Source of the DNA: Clostridia bacterium
Lineage (GTDB): Bacteria; Bacillota; Clostridia; Oscillospirales; Acutalibacteraceae
Reading direction: 5' to 3'
DNA length: 40,935 bases
NCBI GenBank assembly: GCA_017625095.1
Contig: JAGALQ010000023.1
Location: 1 to 40,935, forward strand
Under the pieces are notes generated by a model, which saw nothing but the letters and a program-made list of their open reading frames with translations, made no database searches and was not told the origin of the DNA. Of this stretch, positions 32,948 to 40,217 are shown piece after piece (the first letter of the stretch is position 1; each line of letters starts with the position of its first letter). A program made the translations under genes and the position numbers.

Positions 32948-33034
32948 GGAATAAATTAAACTACTTTGTTTAGAAATTCCGCATGTGGATACTTTGGTTT
33001 CTTTGATTACACCTATTATCTCTATTATCTGCAG
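32936..33034 (-). CDS. Candidate 32-codon frame ending in the left core
   Basis: Behind GGAGG (complement of 33042-33046) a frame beginning with CTG at 33034 reads LQIIEIIGVIKETKVSTCGI and goes on to end SEWE-stop, with the stop inside the attachment core. A sigma-A-like promoter at 33141-33169 points into it. A CTG start is rare, so this may be non-coding. The shared EWE-stop ending is the same frame in which a guaA-like gene ends at the other core. Confidence 0.25.
   Translation of the reverse strand: MQIIEIIGVIKETKVSTCGISKQSSLIYSEWE
32956..32973. promoter_or_regulatory. Repressor operator beside the left core
   Basis: TTAAAC-TACTTT-GTTTAG has the same half-sites and 6-bp spacer as the operators at 40049-40140 in the repressor control region. 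It starts 9 bp inside the element from the left core, so the repressor may act on the attachment site or on the transcript crossing it. Confidence 0.6.
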
Positions 33035-33140
33035 TGACCACCCTCCACAGGACAGAATTTATCAGAATGTTATCAGTGTTGATAATTGCAGTCACGCACA
33101 GTGGATTGTATGTCGTGCAAAATTATTCTGTTGCGATAAG

Positions 33141-33186
33141 ATTGTACCATATCCAAAACCATTTGTCAACACTTTAAAGTGGTAAA
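33141..33186 (-). promoter_or_regulatory. Promoter block A (minus strand, toward the left core)
   Basis: Minus-strand TTGACA (33169-33164), 17 bp, TACAAT (33146-33141). The upstream block, TGTCAACACTTTAAAG-T-GGTAAA on the plus strand (33164-33186), matches promoter block B at 35571-35593 at 22 of 23 positions and contains the palindrome ACTTTAAAGT. The transcript would run through 33134-32948. The remaining gap to 33332 shows no gene. Confidence 0.7.
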
Positions 33187-33332
33187 ATATAATGCGTATA
33201 ACTTGTATTTAAACGCATGGTATTAAATAGTCAGACCAATATTTTCTTTTACATATTCCCGACCATTGTTTTCTGACAACATATCCGTTTACAGAATCAG
33301 TTTTTATACGGTTAATTACAATGAAAAAGTGA

Positions 33333-33905
33333 TTACTCGGCTTCTTCTAATCCATCATTTGAAGCGTCACCATTATTTGATGTTTTCTTAGATTGATTAA
33401 TTCTAATGAGTTCTTGCATAACTGAAATCAGCTTTTTAGAATTAAAAATTTTATATATTAATTCTTCAAGTTCTTCACGGGTTGCACAAGATAAAACATA
33501 TCCGGAACTGCCTGTTGAAATGCTTCTTGCAACACTTTCCTCAAGGATAATGTTGACAGGGTAATTGGATGTATCATATTTTACGAAGAATACTCTATAC
33601 TTATATTTATCGTACTCAGGCGTATAAATATAACACTCAAATTTATGTGTTTCTTGTCCTATTTTGCCCAAATCATTTTGTATATCTATCTCCTTGTCAG
33701 ATGTACCTAATGACAGGGCTAAAGCCGAGAGACCAGTTTTGGTATATGACATTACGTGTCCGCTATAAACAGCAACATTTCCGCGAATGATTCCTTTGGT
33801 CTCTTCGGATAATTCGGATAATATTTCGGAAATCACTATTTCTGGTGCGGTTAAATCGATATCGGTAAAGTCCAATTTCTCGCTGATGTTTAATTTATTT
33901 TCCAT
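33333..33905 (-). CDS. Partner protein of the EEP-fold enzyme, unknown family
   Basis: 190 residues from the ATG at 33905, with AGGAGG 9 nt ahead (complement of 33915-33920); the frame start 24 bp upstream is rejected. The protein is soluble. Its N-terminus has an acidic helix (PEIVISEILSELSEETKGII), then a beta-rich middle (GNVAVYSGHVMSYTKTGLSA, YKYRVFFVKYDTSNYPVNII), then a Ser/Gly loop and the helix TREELEELIYKIFNSKKLIS, and a disordered acidic tail. It begins one base after the stop of the EEP gene, so the two are cotranscribed and probably act together. I recognise no family. A regulator, an inhibitor or the sensor of the nuclease are all open. Confidence 0.8.
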   Translation of the reverse strand: MENKLNISEKLDFTDIDLTAPEIVISEILSELSEETKGIIRGNVAVYSGHVMSYTKTGLSALALSLGTSDKEIDIQNDLGKIGQETHKFECYIYTPEYDKYKYRVFFVKYDTSNYPVNIILEESVARSISTGSSGYVLSCATREELEELIYKIFNSKKLISVMQELIRINQSKKTSNNGDASNDGLEEAE

Positions 33906-33906
33906 A

Positions 33907-34704
33907 TCAAAAATCCTCCTGTATTTCAAAAATAATTGGCAAATGATCGCTAATAGTTTTGTTCGGATGTCCTTTTGAATCTAATAGATATTTTGAGTGT
34001 GTTTCAGTAATTATTTTTAAACTATCGTCTATAAATCTTTCTCTTAATGCTGGTCTAATAATAACCTGATCATAAAGATTCCAGTATGTATTTATTGAAC
34101 CGCTGTTATTATGATAATATGTACCATAGGGTTGCTCAATATCTCCAAGGAAACGCCACATAGGATTATAAAACATTGCATATTCATTACCTGCAACCTT
34201 TCTTGTCCTTCGTTTAGTTTCTTCATATATTGGTAAACTATGAAAATACCGAGCATCAAGACAACTTAAATCATAAGGATTAATATTAAAATCGCCAACT
34301 ATAATTGTGTTTTCTGATTCTAAGTCTTTTTCAACGGTACATATTTCCCGAATTAACTGCTCAATCATTATTTCTCTTTGGGCTTGGTGGTCTGAGTAAA
34401 TTTTGCTGTTTAAATGTGTGCAACACAATATATCTTTCCCGTTAATAATTTGTATAGTTGAGTGATCGCAATCGAACCTCATTTCGACATTACTAACAGT
34501 TCCAATTATTGTAATACGTTCACAACAACTATTATATCTCTGCATAGTTATTCCGTACTGTAGCCTTAAAGAACTCAATAAATCATCTGAATTTGCAGTG
34601 TATTCAGCCAAAACAACAATAGAAGCATTGTTTTCAGCGATAAGTTCACCAATTGTTGGGTTTATATTTGTGTTCTTGTGTGTGTTCCAAAATAGAACTT
34701 TCAA
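33907..34704 (-). CDS. Endonuclease/exonuclease/phosphatase (EEP) fold protein
   Basis: 265 residues from a TTG start at 34704 behind AAGGAGGT. The EEP motifs appear in order: FWNT (metal-site Asn), VLAEY (metal-binding Glu), a THLN motif near residue 95, GDFNINPYD (catalytic Asp/Asn), YDQVIIRP, and the C-terminal ISDHLPIIFE with the catalytic Asp-His. All expected catalytic residues of the DNase I-like fold are present. Substrates in this family range from DNA and RNA to phosphoinositides and nucleotides, so the target is open. It is cargo in a mobile element with a cotranscribed partner, which is typical of defence modules; that role is inference. Confidence 0.87.
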   Translation of the reverse strand: MKVLFWNTHKNTNINPTIGELIAENNASIVVLAEYTANSDDLLSSLRLQYGITMQRYNSCCERITIIGTVSNVEMRFDCDHSTIQIINGKDILCCTHLNSKIYSDHQAQREIMIEQLIREICTVEKDLESENTIIVGDFNINPYDLSCLDARYFHSLPIYEETKRRTRKVAGNEYAMFYNPMWRFLGDIEQPYGTYYHNNSGSINTYWNLYDQVIIRPALRERFIDDSLKIITETHSKYLLDSKGHPNKTISDHLPIIFEIQEDF

Positions 34705-34815
34705 GCCCCGATAACACCTCCTTCACATAGCGGTTGCATCTAAAGAGTTTTGGGATATTAACCGATTTTAACATATTCTTTAAATGAGGGATTGGTAAGA
34801 ATATAAATAAAACCA

Positions 34816-35049
34816 TTAGTCGTTTAATTCTCCCTCATATCTTTCTCTGATATAATCAATTTCTTCAACAATGGACAAATCAGTGTAACAACCTTCTTCT
34901 TTGAATCCGATACGTTGATATGCGTGTCCGCCGTCAACGAAACACGCACCGCAGCTACATTCAACAAAATGATGCCTGAATTTTGATTCGATTATATCTC
35001 CACAGAGATTACATTGAATAGAGTTCTTTATAATTTTTCTTGTCTTCAT
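34816..35049 (-). CDS. Small zinc-ribbon protein, phage-type
   Basis: 77 residues. CNLCGDIIESKFRHHFVECS then CGACFVDGG gives two Cys pairs of a zinc ribbon, followed by AYQRIGF and an acidic helical tail. I recall the pattern CxxCGDxIxSxxRHxFxxCxC-G from small proteins in phages and mobile elements. Ahead of the ATG only a weak AGGGTC is seen. It is 111 bp ahead of the EEP gene on the same strand; that gap holds no gene. Confidence 0.75.
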   Translation of the reverse strand: MKTRKIIKNSIQCNLCGDIIESKFRHHFVECSCGACFVDGGHAYQRIGFKEEGCYTDLSIVEEIDYIRERYEGELND

Positions 35050-35307
35050 ATATCCGACCCTATGTGCATTTCAGTTTACAATTAATTGAATATATTTTAT
35101 CATAAGAATGCCCCGTTTACAAGATAGTTTATGAGGATATAGGAATAACAGCAGAGAGAAGTTTATCTCCCTGCCGTCGTGCTTCGGTTAGTTATAAATT
35201 ATATCGTAATTTACGATTTCGGTGGTCATGTTGCGTATTGTGTCTTTCCAATGAATCCGTTTTGCTGTTAAAATATTGATACAACTAAAGCTCAACAGTA
35301 TAAAGAA

Positions 35308-35339
35308 AGCGGCTTGAAATCAAAAGATTTCAAGCCGCT
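35308..35339 (-). terminator. Minus-strand intrinsic terminator
   Basis: AGCGGCTTGAAATC (35308-35321) pairs perfectly with GATTTCAAGCCGCT (35326-35339). On the minus strand it is followed by TTCTTTATAC, so it would end a transcript from promoter block B. It separates that transcript from the zinc-ribbon gene. Confidence 0.75.
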
Positions 35340-35541
35340 AAAAACTACATTAAATTATTCCTATTCACGTAGTTTTAACATTTCGAGTTTGAAAACACAC
35401 ATAAAATAGGAGGTTCTTATGGGTGAGACTGATAAATTTAAGATTTTTGCCTAGTTGCCGTATCAATATTAGTATCACGGGGCAAAAACACAACCCCCAG
35501 CGGATTCACACCCACCTGAAACACTCTTCATTTACAATTGC
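35308..35541 (-). ncRNA. Candidate small RNA or peptide transcript between block B and its terminator
   Basis: Promoter block B (start expected near 35541) and the terminator at 35308-35339 define a transcript of about 235 nt. Near its 5' end a hairpin TTCATTT/AAATGAA is seen, and ATG at 35531 opens an 18-codon frame, MKSVSGGCESAGGCVFAP, ending at 35475. That frame has no ribosome site and would be almost leaderless. On the plus strand, ATG 35419 behind AGGAGG opens an 11-codon frame. Whether the product is RNA or peptide cannot be decided. Confidence 0.4.
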
Positions 35542-35547
35542 AAATGA

Positions 35548-35593
35548 ATTGTAGCACACAATAAAGTATATGTCAACACTTTAAAGAGGTAAA
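35548..35593 (-). promoter_or_regulatory. Promoter block B (minus strand)
   Basis: Minus-strand TTGACA (35576-35571), 17 bp, TACAAT (35553-35548), with the same upstream block (35571-35593) as promoter block A. The shared ACTTTAAAG palindromic part directly upstream of -35 suggests a common activator or repressor site. Confidence 0.7.
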
Positions 35594-35599
35594 GTTTTT

Positions 35600-36076
35600 C
35601 TATTCATCTTTTATAGATTCAAGAGCATTTTCATCAATAATTTGAGAATATAATTTTTCAGTTATTTGACGCATAATTTCACTATTGATGTCACGCATAT
35701 TACTGTATTGGACAACATCTATATTTACAACATCTGAAGGCTTTAAATCTTTATCAACTGTTTTGCAAACAAGTTTAATTTTATCTAGATAGTGTTGAGT
35801 TCTAAACTCCACATATTTGTTTTTATCTTCTGACGATAAAGGCCAAAATGCGCATTTATAACTAAATCTTGAACGCAATTCCGGAGGCAAATATTCACCG
35901 ATTTTTTCTTTCGGCATATTAGAGGTAAATACAATTATGTACTTATTTAAATCATATTCACGCCCCAAAGAATCAGTAAACTTGCCTTCTTCAAGCAATT
36001 GTAAGAAAAAATGGTATACAGATTTACTTGCTTTTTCAAACTCATCGATTAAAATTACTTTGCTACGACTATGCAT
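35600..36076 (-). pseudogene. C-terminal fragment of an AAA+ ATPase (ClpB/AAA_2 type)
   Basis: From about 36076 to the stop at 35600 the frame reads SRSKVILIDEFEKASKSVYH, then LLEEGKFTDSLGREYDLNKY, FTSNMP (sensor 1) and PPELRSRF (Arg finger region). That is Walker B (IDEFEKA) to the end of an AAA_2/ClpB-like module. The Walker A half is missing: at about 36080 the sequence passes into the relaxase gene. Codons are more AT-rich than in the relaxase. A frame continues upstream to 36190, but only as a shadow of the relaxase. The parent may have been a Clp-like or a defence ATPase. Confidence 0.7.
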
Positions 36077-36080
36077 AAGT

Positions 36081-36785
36081 TTAGCCTGCTTTTCGCATAT
36101 ATTCGTAGAAATCATCCTGCAGAACGCTGTAGGATTTTTTGAGAACGGGCTTGCCATTCTTCTGTAAAATCGGGTCGTCGTTTTCATCAACGGCAGGTTT
36201 TGAAATCCATTTTTTACTGCTGCTTACCTGCATAATTCTTTCCTTGACCGTGCCTCGTAAGCTTTCTTCCTTGCACCGTTTTGACCAGAGAATTTCTTTT
36301 TCGACAACGGGAATATACACGACGTGCAGATGATAATGGTAAACATCTTGTCCGAGCGCTTCGGACATTGCTTTGTTTCTTTCGTCGGCGTGCATGACTG
36401 CGGAGAGAATATATTCTTCACCGCCTACGATTTTTATTGCCGCTTTGTAAGCATCCTCATAGAATTTTTTTGCGAACTCGTAACCGCCGTGATTGTAAAA
36501 GTAAGCGGAGTTGACATCGAAAATAAGTTCGCCGTATTTGTTTGCATCGGGCTTCAGACCTCTTGTAGAAATGATTTTTTCTTCGAGCATTTTATTGAAA
36601 ATGTTTTCGTAAGTGTCGTTCGGTTTTTTGAAGTGAACATTGAACGGAGTCATTTCCGTGACGATATCGGAATTGACATAAGACTCTTTTTCTCGTTCGT
36701 TGTGTCGCTGAACATTGGCTATTTTTCCGTCTGCAAGATTTACATTTCGGGCGGTGACTCGGTCAACGCCGTCATTTCTTGCCAT
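36081..36785 (-). pseudogene. MobV-family relaxase, truncated at the C-terminus
   Basis: 234 residues from the ATG at 36785 (AAGGAG 11 nt ahead). The first Met of the frame at 36806 overlaps this ribosome site and is rejected. N-terminal motif ARNDGVDRVTARNVN, then PFNVHFKKPNDTYENIFNKM, and the metal-binding YHYHLHVVYIP. Such enzymes nick oriT and lead the strand in mobilization. Relatives continue past EYMRKAG for more than 150 residues; here a stop follows at once and AAA+ sequence begins. The catalytic N-terminus is complete, so it may still nick, but the element is probably impaired in transfer. The oriT candidate is just upstream. Confidence 0.75.
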
Positions 36786-36838
36786 ATAAATTTTTACTCC
36801 TTTCATCGTTTTGTATATACACTGCGAGCCACAGGGGA

Positions 36839-36858
36839 TACACTTCTGCGGAAGTGTA
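36839..36858. other. Candidate oriT hairpin
   Basis: TACACTTC-TGCG-GAAGTGTA is a perfect 8-bp inverted repeat, 54 bp upstream of the relaxase start, flanked by GAGCCACAGGGGA and ATAACCCACTATAAC. Location and form fit the oriT of MobV relaxases, which act next to a hairpin ahead of their own gene. The frame spanning 36772-37023 here is not considered coding. Confidence 0.5.
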
Positions 36859-37030
36859 ATAACCCACTATAACACTTTCATCCGTACCGTCTGCAAAGTG
36901 CCGTGGGCTGTCTGCGGACAGTGGGTTGGTTTGCGGCTCTTGCGAGAGCCTTGACGGATTTACCCCATAAATTTTTGTTGCAAATCCGTGAGCCGATGAA
37001 ACTTTCTGACCTGCATTTTTCATCAGCTCT

Positions 37031-37110
37031 GTGACGGTTATGACAGTTATGACGGTTAATTTAGTACCGCACCAAAAACTGTCATAACCGTCATTACCGT
37101 CATCCGTCAG
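37031..37110. other. Iteron-like repeats and 16-bp inverted repeat, possible origin
   Basis: Plus strand 37032-37059 has three copies of a 10-bp unit TGAC(G/A)GTTAT. The complement of the same unit recurs at 37079-37105. GACGGTTATGACAGTT (37033-37048) and AACTGTCATAACCGTC (37077-37092) form a perfect 16-bp inverted repeat. The cluster overlaps the 3' end of the RepA-like gene. It could be an origin for the excised element or a terminator-type structure. Confidence 0.5.
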
Positions 37111-38257
37111 AAGAAATCAAACTCAAATTGATGATTCTTCTGTCCGGCTTTCGGTGGTATTCGTATCGGATTTCATAATCGTTTTCGAGGGTTCCCGCAC
37201 CTATGTTCAGCTTCTTTGTCAGAGCATTCGGTGCGATATCGAGCTTTAAAATTTCTACAAGCTCCGATGCGTTACCGTTCCATTTCGGGTTATCGGTTGT
37301 GATGAACTCTGCGATTTTCAGGACTATCGGGTCGGGCGGAGATTTCCATAATTCGGTTTCTGCGTGGTCCAAATCCCAAAGAAGTTTTTCTTGATTTCTG
37401 ATGAGGTAGAGCCTCTGGTCGCATTGGTCTCTGCCGACGATGTCAAGCGTTGCCGAGCTGTCGGTACGCCGTTCTTTTTGAAGGACGAACGCACCGTCGG
37501 CACACCCGAGGATACCCGTTGTTCCCGAAATCATATCGAACTTATCCGACGCTTGCTGTTTCCTTGTGTGATGAACAATCAGCAGACAGATTTCTTTTTG
37601 GTCGGCGAATTTTTTGAGGTTGCCGACACATTCGTAATCGTTTGCGTAGCTGTAACTGTCGCCGTTGCCTTGCCTGATTTTTTGAAGAGTGTCGATGATT
37701 ATGAGCCGTGTGTCCGGATGATGATTTATAAATTCTTCGAGCTGGTCTTCAAGTCCTTCGCCGAGTTTTTTCGCCGTGATTGCGAAAAATAAATTTGCCG
37801 TTCCGTCAACTCCGAACATTCTGTTCATTCGTTTCTGCAGTCTGCGGTGGTCATCTTCAAGAGCGAGATAGAGAACTGTGCTTTGCTTCACTTCGTAGTC
37901 CCACAGCATCTGTCCTGTTGCGATGTGATAGGCAAGCTGTGCAACGAGAAATGATTTGCCGACCTTTGGCGCACCTGCAAGGATATATGTTCCTGGATAA
38001 ATAAGATTCTCTACTATTGCGGGCTTGCTTCTGTAAACCGATTCAAACAGTTCATCAAGACTTACTGTCGGCAGAAAGTTTTTGCTTGACTCTTGATTAA
38101 GTTTATGCCCCAATAAAATTAATCGGTCTTTTCTGTCTTTACTATTGATTTCTTCGGGTTCAGGTGTTATACTGTTAATAATATTTGTGGTTGGCTGTTC
38201 ACCGTCTGCGCCAACAGACGGAGTCTGAACAGTCATTTTTTTATTTGTGGAGGACAT
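37100..38257 (-). CDS. RepA-like AAA family ATPase
   Basis: 385 residues. A disordered N-terminus (1-65) is followed by a RecA-like ATPase of the AAA_25/RepA type: Walker A AGAPKVGKS (near 95), LYLALEDD, Walker B LIIIDTLQKI, and LLIVHHTRK. The C-terminal 70 residues look like a winged helix (NASELVEILKLDI, ALTKKLNIGAGTL). Such hexameric ATPases serve replication or maintenance of mobile elements. It overlaps the MobC-like gene by 17 bp. The iteron-like cluster lies at its 3' end, consistent with an origin. GGGGGAACAAG precedes the ATG. Confidence 0.85.
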   Translation of the reverse strand: MSSTNKKMTVQTPSVGADGEQPTTNIINSITPEPEEINSKDRKDRLILLGHKLNQESSKNFLPTVSLDELFESVYRSKPAIVENLIYPGTYILAGAPKVGKSFLVAQLAYHIATGQMLWDYEVKQSTVLYLALEDDHRRLQKRMNRMFGVDGTANLFFAITAKKLGEGLEDQLEEFINHHPDTRLIIIDTLQKIRQGNGDSYSYANDYECVGNLKKFADQKEICLLIVHHTRKQQASDKFDMISGTTGILGCADGAFVLQKERRTDSSATLDIVGRDQCDQRLYLIRNQEKLLWDLDHAETELWKSPPDPIVLKIAEFITTDNPKWNGNASELVEILKLDIAPNALTKKLNIGAGTLENDYEIRYEYHRKPDRRIINLSLISSDG

Positions 38258-38579
38258 CTTGTTCCCCCTTAATTCCGCCGAGAATATCGCACATCATCTT
38301 TAAAACTTCAAGCAGGTCTTTGTCAATCTGCCGACCTGCTTCAATGCGTTTCAGCTCGTGATACACCTTTGCGAAATCTTCTTTGAGTGCTTTATAAACT
38401 CTCGGATTTGGCATAACCTCAACGTCGTGGTTCGTCAGCTTCCTCGTTATATATTCCTGCTTTGACAGTCCCGAGAGCCTGACAAATTCATCGATTGTCT
38501 GTCCTTCTTCGGGCGATACTCTGAACGAAACTGTTTTGTTTCTCCAACGGTTGCGATTGTCTAAATTTTTCTCTGACAT
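38241..38579 (-). CDS. MobC-like relaxosome accessory protein
   Basis: 112 residues. The N-terminal RNKTVSFRVSPEEGQTIDEF and LSGLSKQEYITRKLTN form a ribbon-helix-helix fold typical of MobC/relaxosome proteins, followed by a long helical segment. It would bind oriT and help the relaxase. The ATG follows directly on the integrase stop codon, so it is translationally coupled, and it overlaps the next gene by 17 bp. Confidence 0.78.
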   Translation of the reverse strand: MSEKNLDNRNRWRNKTVSFRVSPEEGQTIDEFVRLSGLSKQEYITRKLTNHDVEVMPNPRVYKALKEDFAKVYHELKRIEAGRQIDKDLLEVLKMMCDILGGIKGEQDVLHK

Positions 38580-39656
38580 TTAAACATCGTTCCTTTCAAA
38601 ATTTAATTTCCTTGCCATTTCCTGTTGAGCAGAGGGGAAGAGGTGAGCGTATCTGTATGTTATTTCTATGCTCTCGTGACCGACCCGGTCAGCGATTGCA
38701 AGAGCCGAGAATCCCATATCAATCAGCAGAGAAATGTGACTGTGCCGCAAATCGTGGATTCTTATTCGCTGTATTCCGACCGCCCGTGAGCCTCGCTCAA
38801 TTTCGTTGCTCAGATATTTTTTTGATATTTTGAATATCCGTTCCGTGCTTTCGAGTCCGTAAATCATCTTCAGGTATTCCTGCATTTCTTCGCAGAGGAA
38901 ACTCGGCATTGTGATTGTTCGGTTACTCTTTTTTGTTTTGGGAGAGGTGATGATGTCCTTGCCTTTTATCCTCTGATACGACTTGTTGATTCGCACGGTT
39001 CCCTTGACGAAGTCAAAATCTTCGGCTGTCAGGGCAAGCAGCTCGCCCACACGGATACCGCACCAGTAGAGCATTTCAAAAGCGTAGAACGAAACGGGTT
39101 TATCCATTATTTCGTAAGAGAACAGCTTGTACTCATCTTTGGTCCAGAACTTCATCTCTTTTGTTTCTTCCTTGCCCATATTTCCCGCTTTTGCTGCGGG
39201 GTTGGACCGCAAATCGTAGTGCCTTACTGCGTGATTGAAAATCGCACTTAGCTGATTGTGCATCGTTTTGAGATAGGTTGCCGAGTACGGTTTCGCTTTG
39301 CTGTCACGGTATGCCAGCATTTCGTTCTGCCAGGCTATTACATCCTTGGTCGTGATCTGATTCATCGGTTTGTCTCCGAAGTAGGGGACTATTTTGTTTT
39401 CGATGATGTGTTGCTTTGTCAGCCAGGTTGTGTCTTTGAGCCTTAATTTTGTATCATTAAAATACAGCTCAACGAATGCTTTGAAGCTCATATCGAGATT
39501 TGCTTCGGACTGTTGTTTGAAGGTCAGCTCCCATTCCTGAGCCTCTTTCTTGGTTTTAAACCCTCGCTTGCATTTCTGCTTGCGTTCGCCTTTCCAGTTG
39601 GTGTATCTGAAAACCGAGTACCAAGTGCCGCTTTCTTCGTTTTTATATACCGGCAT
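38580..39656 (-). CDS. int: Tyrosine recombinase/integrase (Tn916-like)
   Basis: 358 residues. The N-terminal GTWYSVFRYTNWKGERKQKC is the arm-binding domain, residues about 55-150 the SAM-like core-binding domain (SFKAFVELYFNDTKLRL), and the catalytic domain follows with R202 (CGIRVGELL), H301 and R304 (HDLRHSHIS), H327 (VGHESIEITY) and nucleophile Y336 (RYAHL). All catalytic residues are present, so it is probably active. It should cut and join the 13-bp core. The start ATG follows the stop of the excisionase-like gene without a gap. Confidence 0.95.
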   Translation of the reverse strand: MPVYKNEESGTWYSVFRYTNWKGERKQKCKRGFKTKKEAQEWELTFKQQSEANLDMSFKAFVELYFNDTKLRLKDTTWLTKQHIIENKIVPYFGDKPMNQITTKDVIAWQNEMLAYRDSKAKPYSATYLKTMHNQLSAIFNHAVRHYDLRSNPAAKAGNMGKEETKEMKFWTKDEYKLFSYEIMDKPVSFYAFEMLYWCGIRVGELLALTAEDFDFVKGTVRINKSYQRIKGKDIITSPKTKKSNRTITMPSFLCEEMQEYLKMIYGLESTERIFKISKKYLSNEIERGSRAVGIQRIRIHDLRHSHISLLIDMGFSALAIADRVGHESIEITYRYAHLFPSAQQEMARKLNFERNDV

Positions 39657-39848
39657 TTATTCTTCAAGCTCCTTTCTGATATAGTAAAGTCTTTCATTAA
39701 AATACTGTCGGTTAACTCTACCCGTGATGGTGATATAACCCATATTGCTCAACTCTTCATTGAGCATTCTTACGATTCTGTAAGCGTAGGATATTGAGAT
39801 GTCAAGTTCTTCTGCAATATCGCTCGCTTTCATAAAGCGTTTTTCCAT
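39657..39848 (-). CDS. Excisionase-like small helix-turn-helix protein
   Basis: 63 residues from the ATG at 39848, with AAAGGAG (complement of 39860-39866) ahead; the frame's earlier ATG lies in that site. MKASDIAEELDISISYAYRI is a winged-helix/MerR-like recognition region, followed by RMLNEELSNMGYITITGRVN and a basic tail. Small proteins of this kind directly before an integrase gene are usually excisionases or regulators of excision. It is the first gene of the minus-strand operon. Confidence 0.75.
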   Translation of the reverse strand: MEKRFMKASDIAEELDISISYAYRIVRMLNEELSNMGYITITGRVNRQYFNERLYYIRKELEE

Positions 39849-40048
39849 TCTGAATTTTTCTCCTTTCAATTTATTTTTTTTATTTAGAATGGTGGTTTGC
39901 CGTTCTTCCCGAAGTTCGAGTTCCGACAGGCACTCCTCATATTTCTACGGGCGCTGTGCCGTCAGCCTTTCGGCTGCGCTCGCTCTCTTTTTTGAAAGGT
40001 CTTGGCGGTTTGTTCTCGTCGGACGGTCATTCTATTGTAGTCAGAATA

Positions 40049-40140
40049 CTAAACTAAATTGTTTAGACTATCTGTATTATACTAAACAAATCTGTTTATG
40101 TCAAGTTTTTGTGTTAACAAACTTAAACAAAACTGTTAAG
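40049..40140. promoter_or_regulatory. Divergent control region with repressor operators
   Basis: Palindromes with half-sites CTAAAC and GTTTAG and a 6-bp spacer: CTAAAC-N6-GTTTAG (40049-40066), CTAAAC-N6-GTTTAT (40082-40099) and TTAAAC-N6-GTTAAG (40123-40140). A half-site CTAAAC occurs at 40166-40171 in the rightward promoter. The second site fills the spacer of the leftward promoter exactly. A sixth related site is at 32956-32973. The repressor encoded at 40218 is the likely binder. The stretch 39867-40048 shows no gene. Confidence 0.7.
40076..40104 (-). promoter_or_regulatory. Leftward promoter for excisionase-integrase operon
   Basis: Minus-strand TTGACA (40104-40099), 17 bp, TATAAT (40081-40076): perfect boxes. 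The transcript would have a leader of about 225 nt before the excisionase-like gene. Confidence 0.8.
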
Positions 40141-40156
40141 TTTTTGTAAAAGCATA

Positions 40157-40185
40157 TTGACATTACTAAACATATTTGCTATACT
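40157..40185 (+). promoter_or_regulatory. Rightward promoter for the repressor gene
   Basis: TTGACA (40157-40162), 17 bp, TATACT (40180-40185), 33 bp ahead of the ATG at 40218. An operator half-site CTAAAC (40166-40171) lies in the spacer. Confidence 0.75.
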
Positions 40186-40217
40186 ACAGTCAAACCCGAC
40201 GAAAAGGAGTACTTAAT

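Noticed and set aside
36772-37023. Minus-strand open frame of 83 codons between the RepA-like and relaxase genes
   Set aside because: It overlaps the oriT hairpin and the relaxase start, has no ribosome site, and its composition is not protein-like.
40020-40175. Short repeated TAAAC/GTTTA sequences as a CRISPR-like array
   Set aside because: The repeats are palindromic operators of 18 bp at uneven distances overlapping two promoters, with no spacers and no cas genes.
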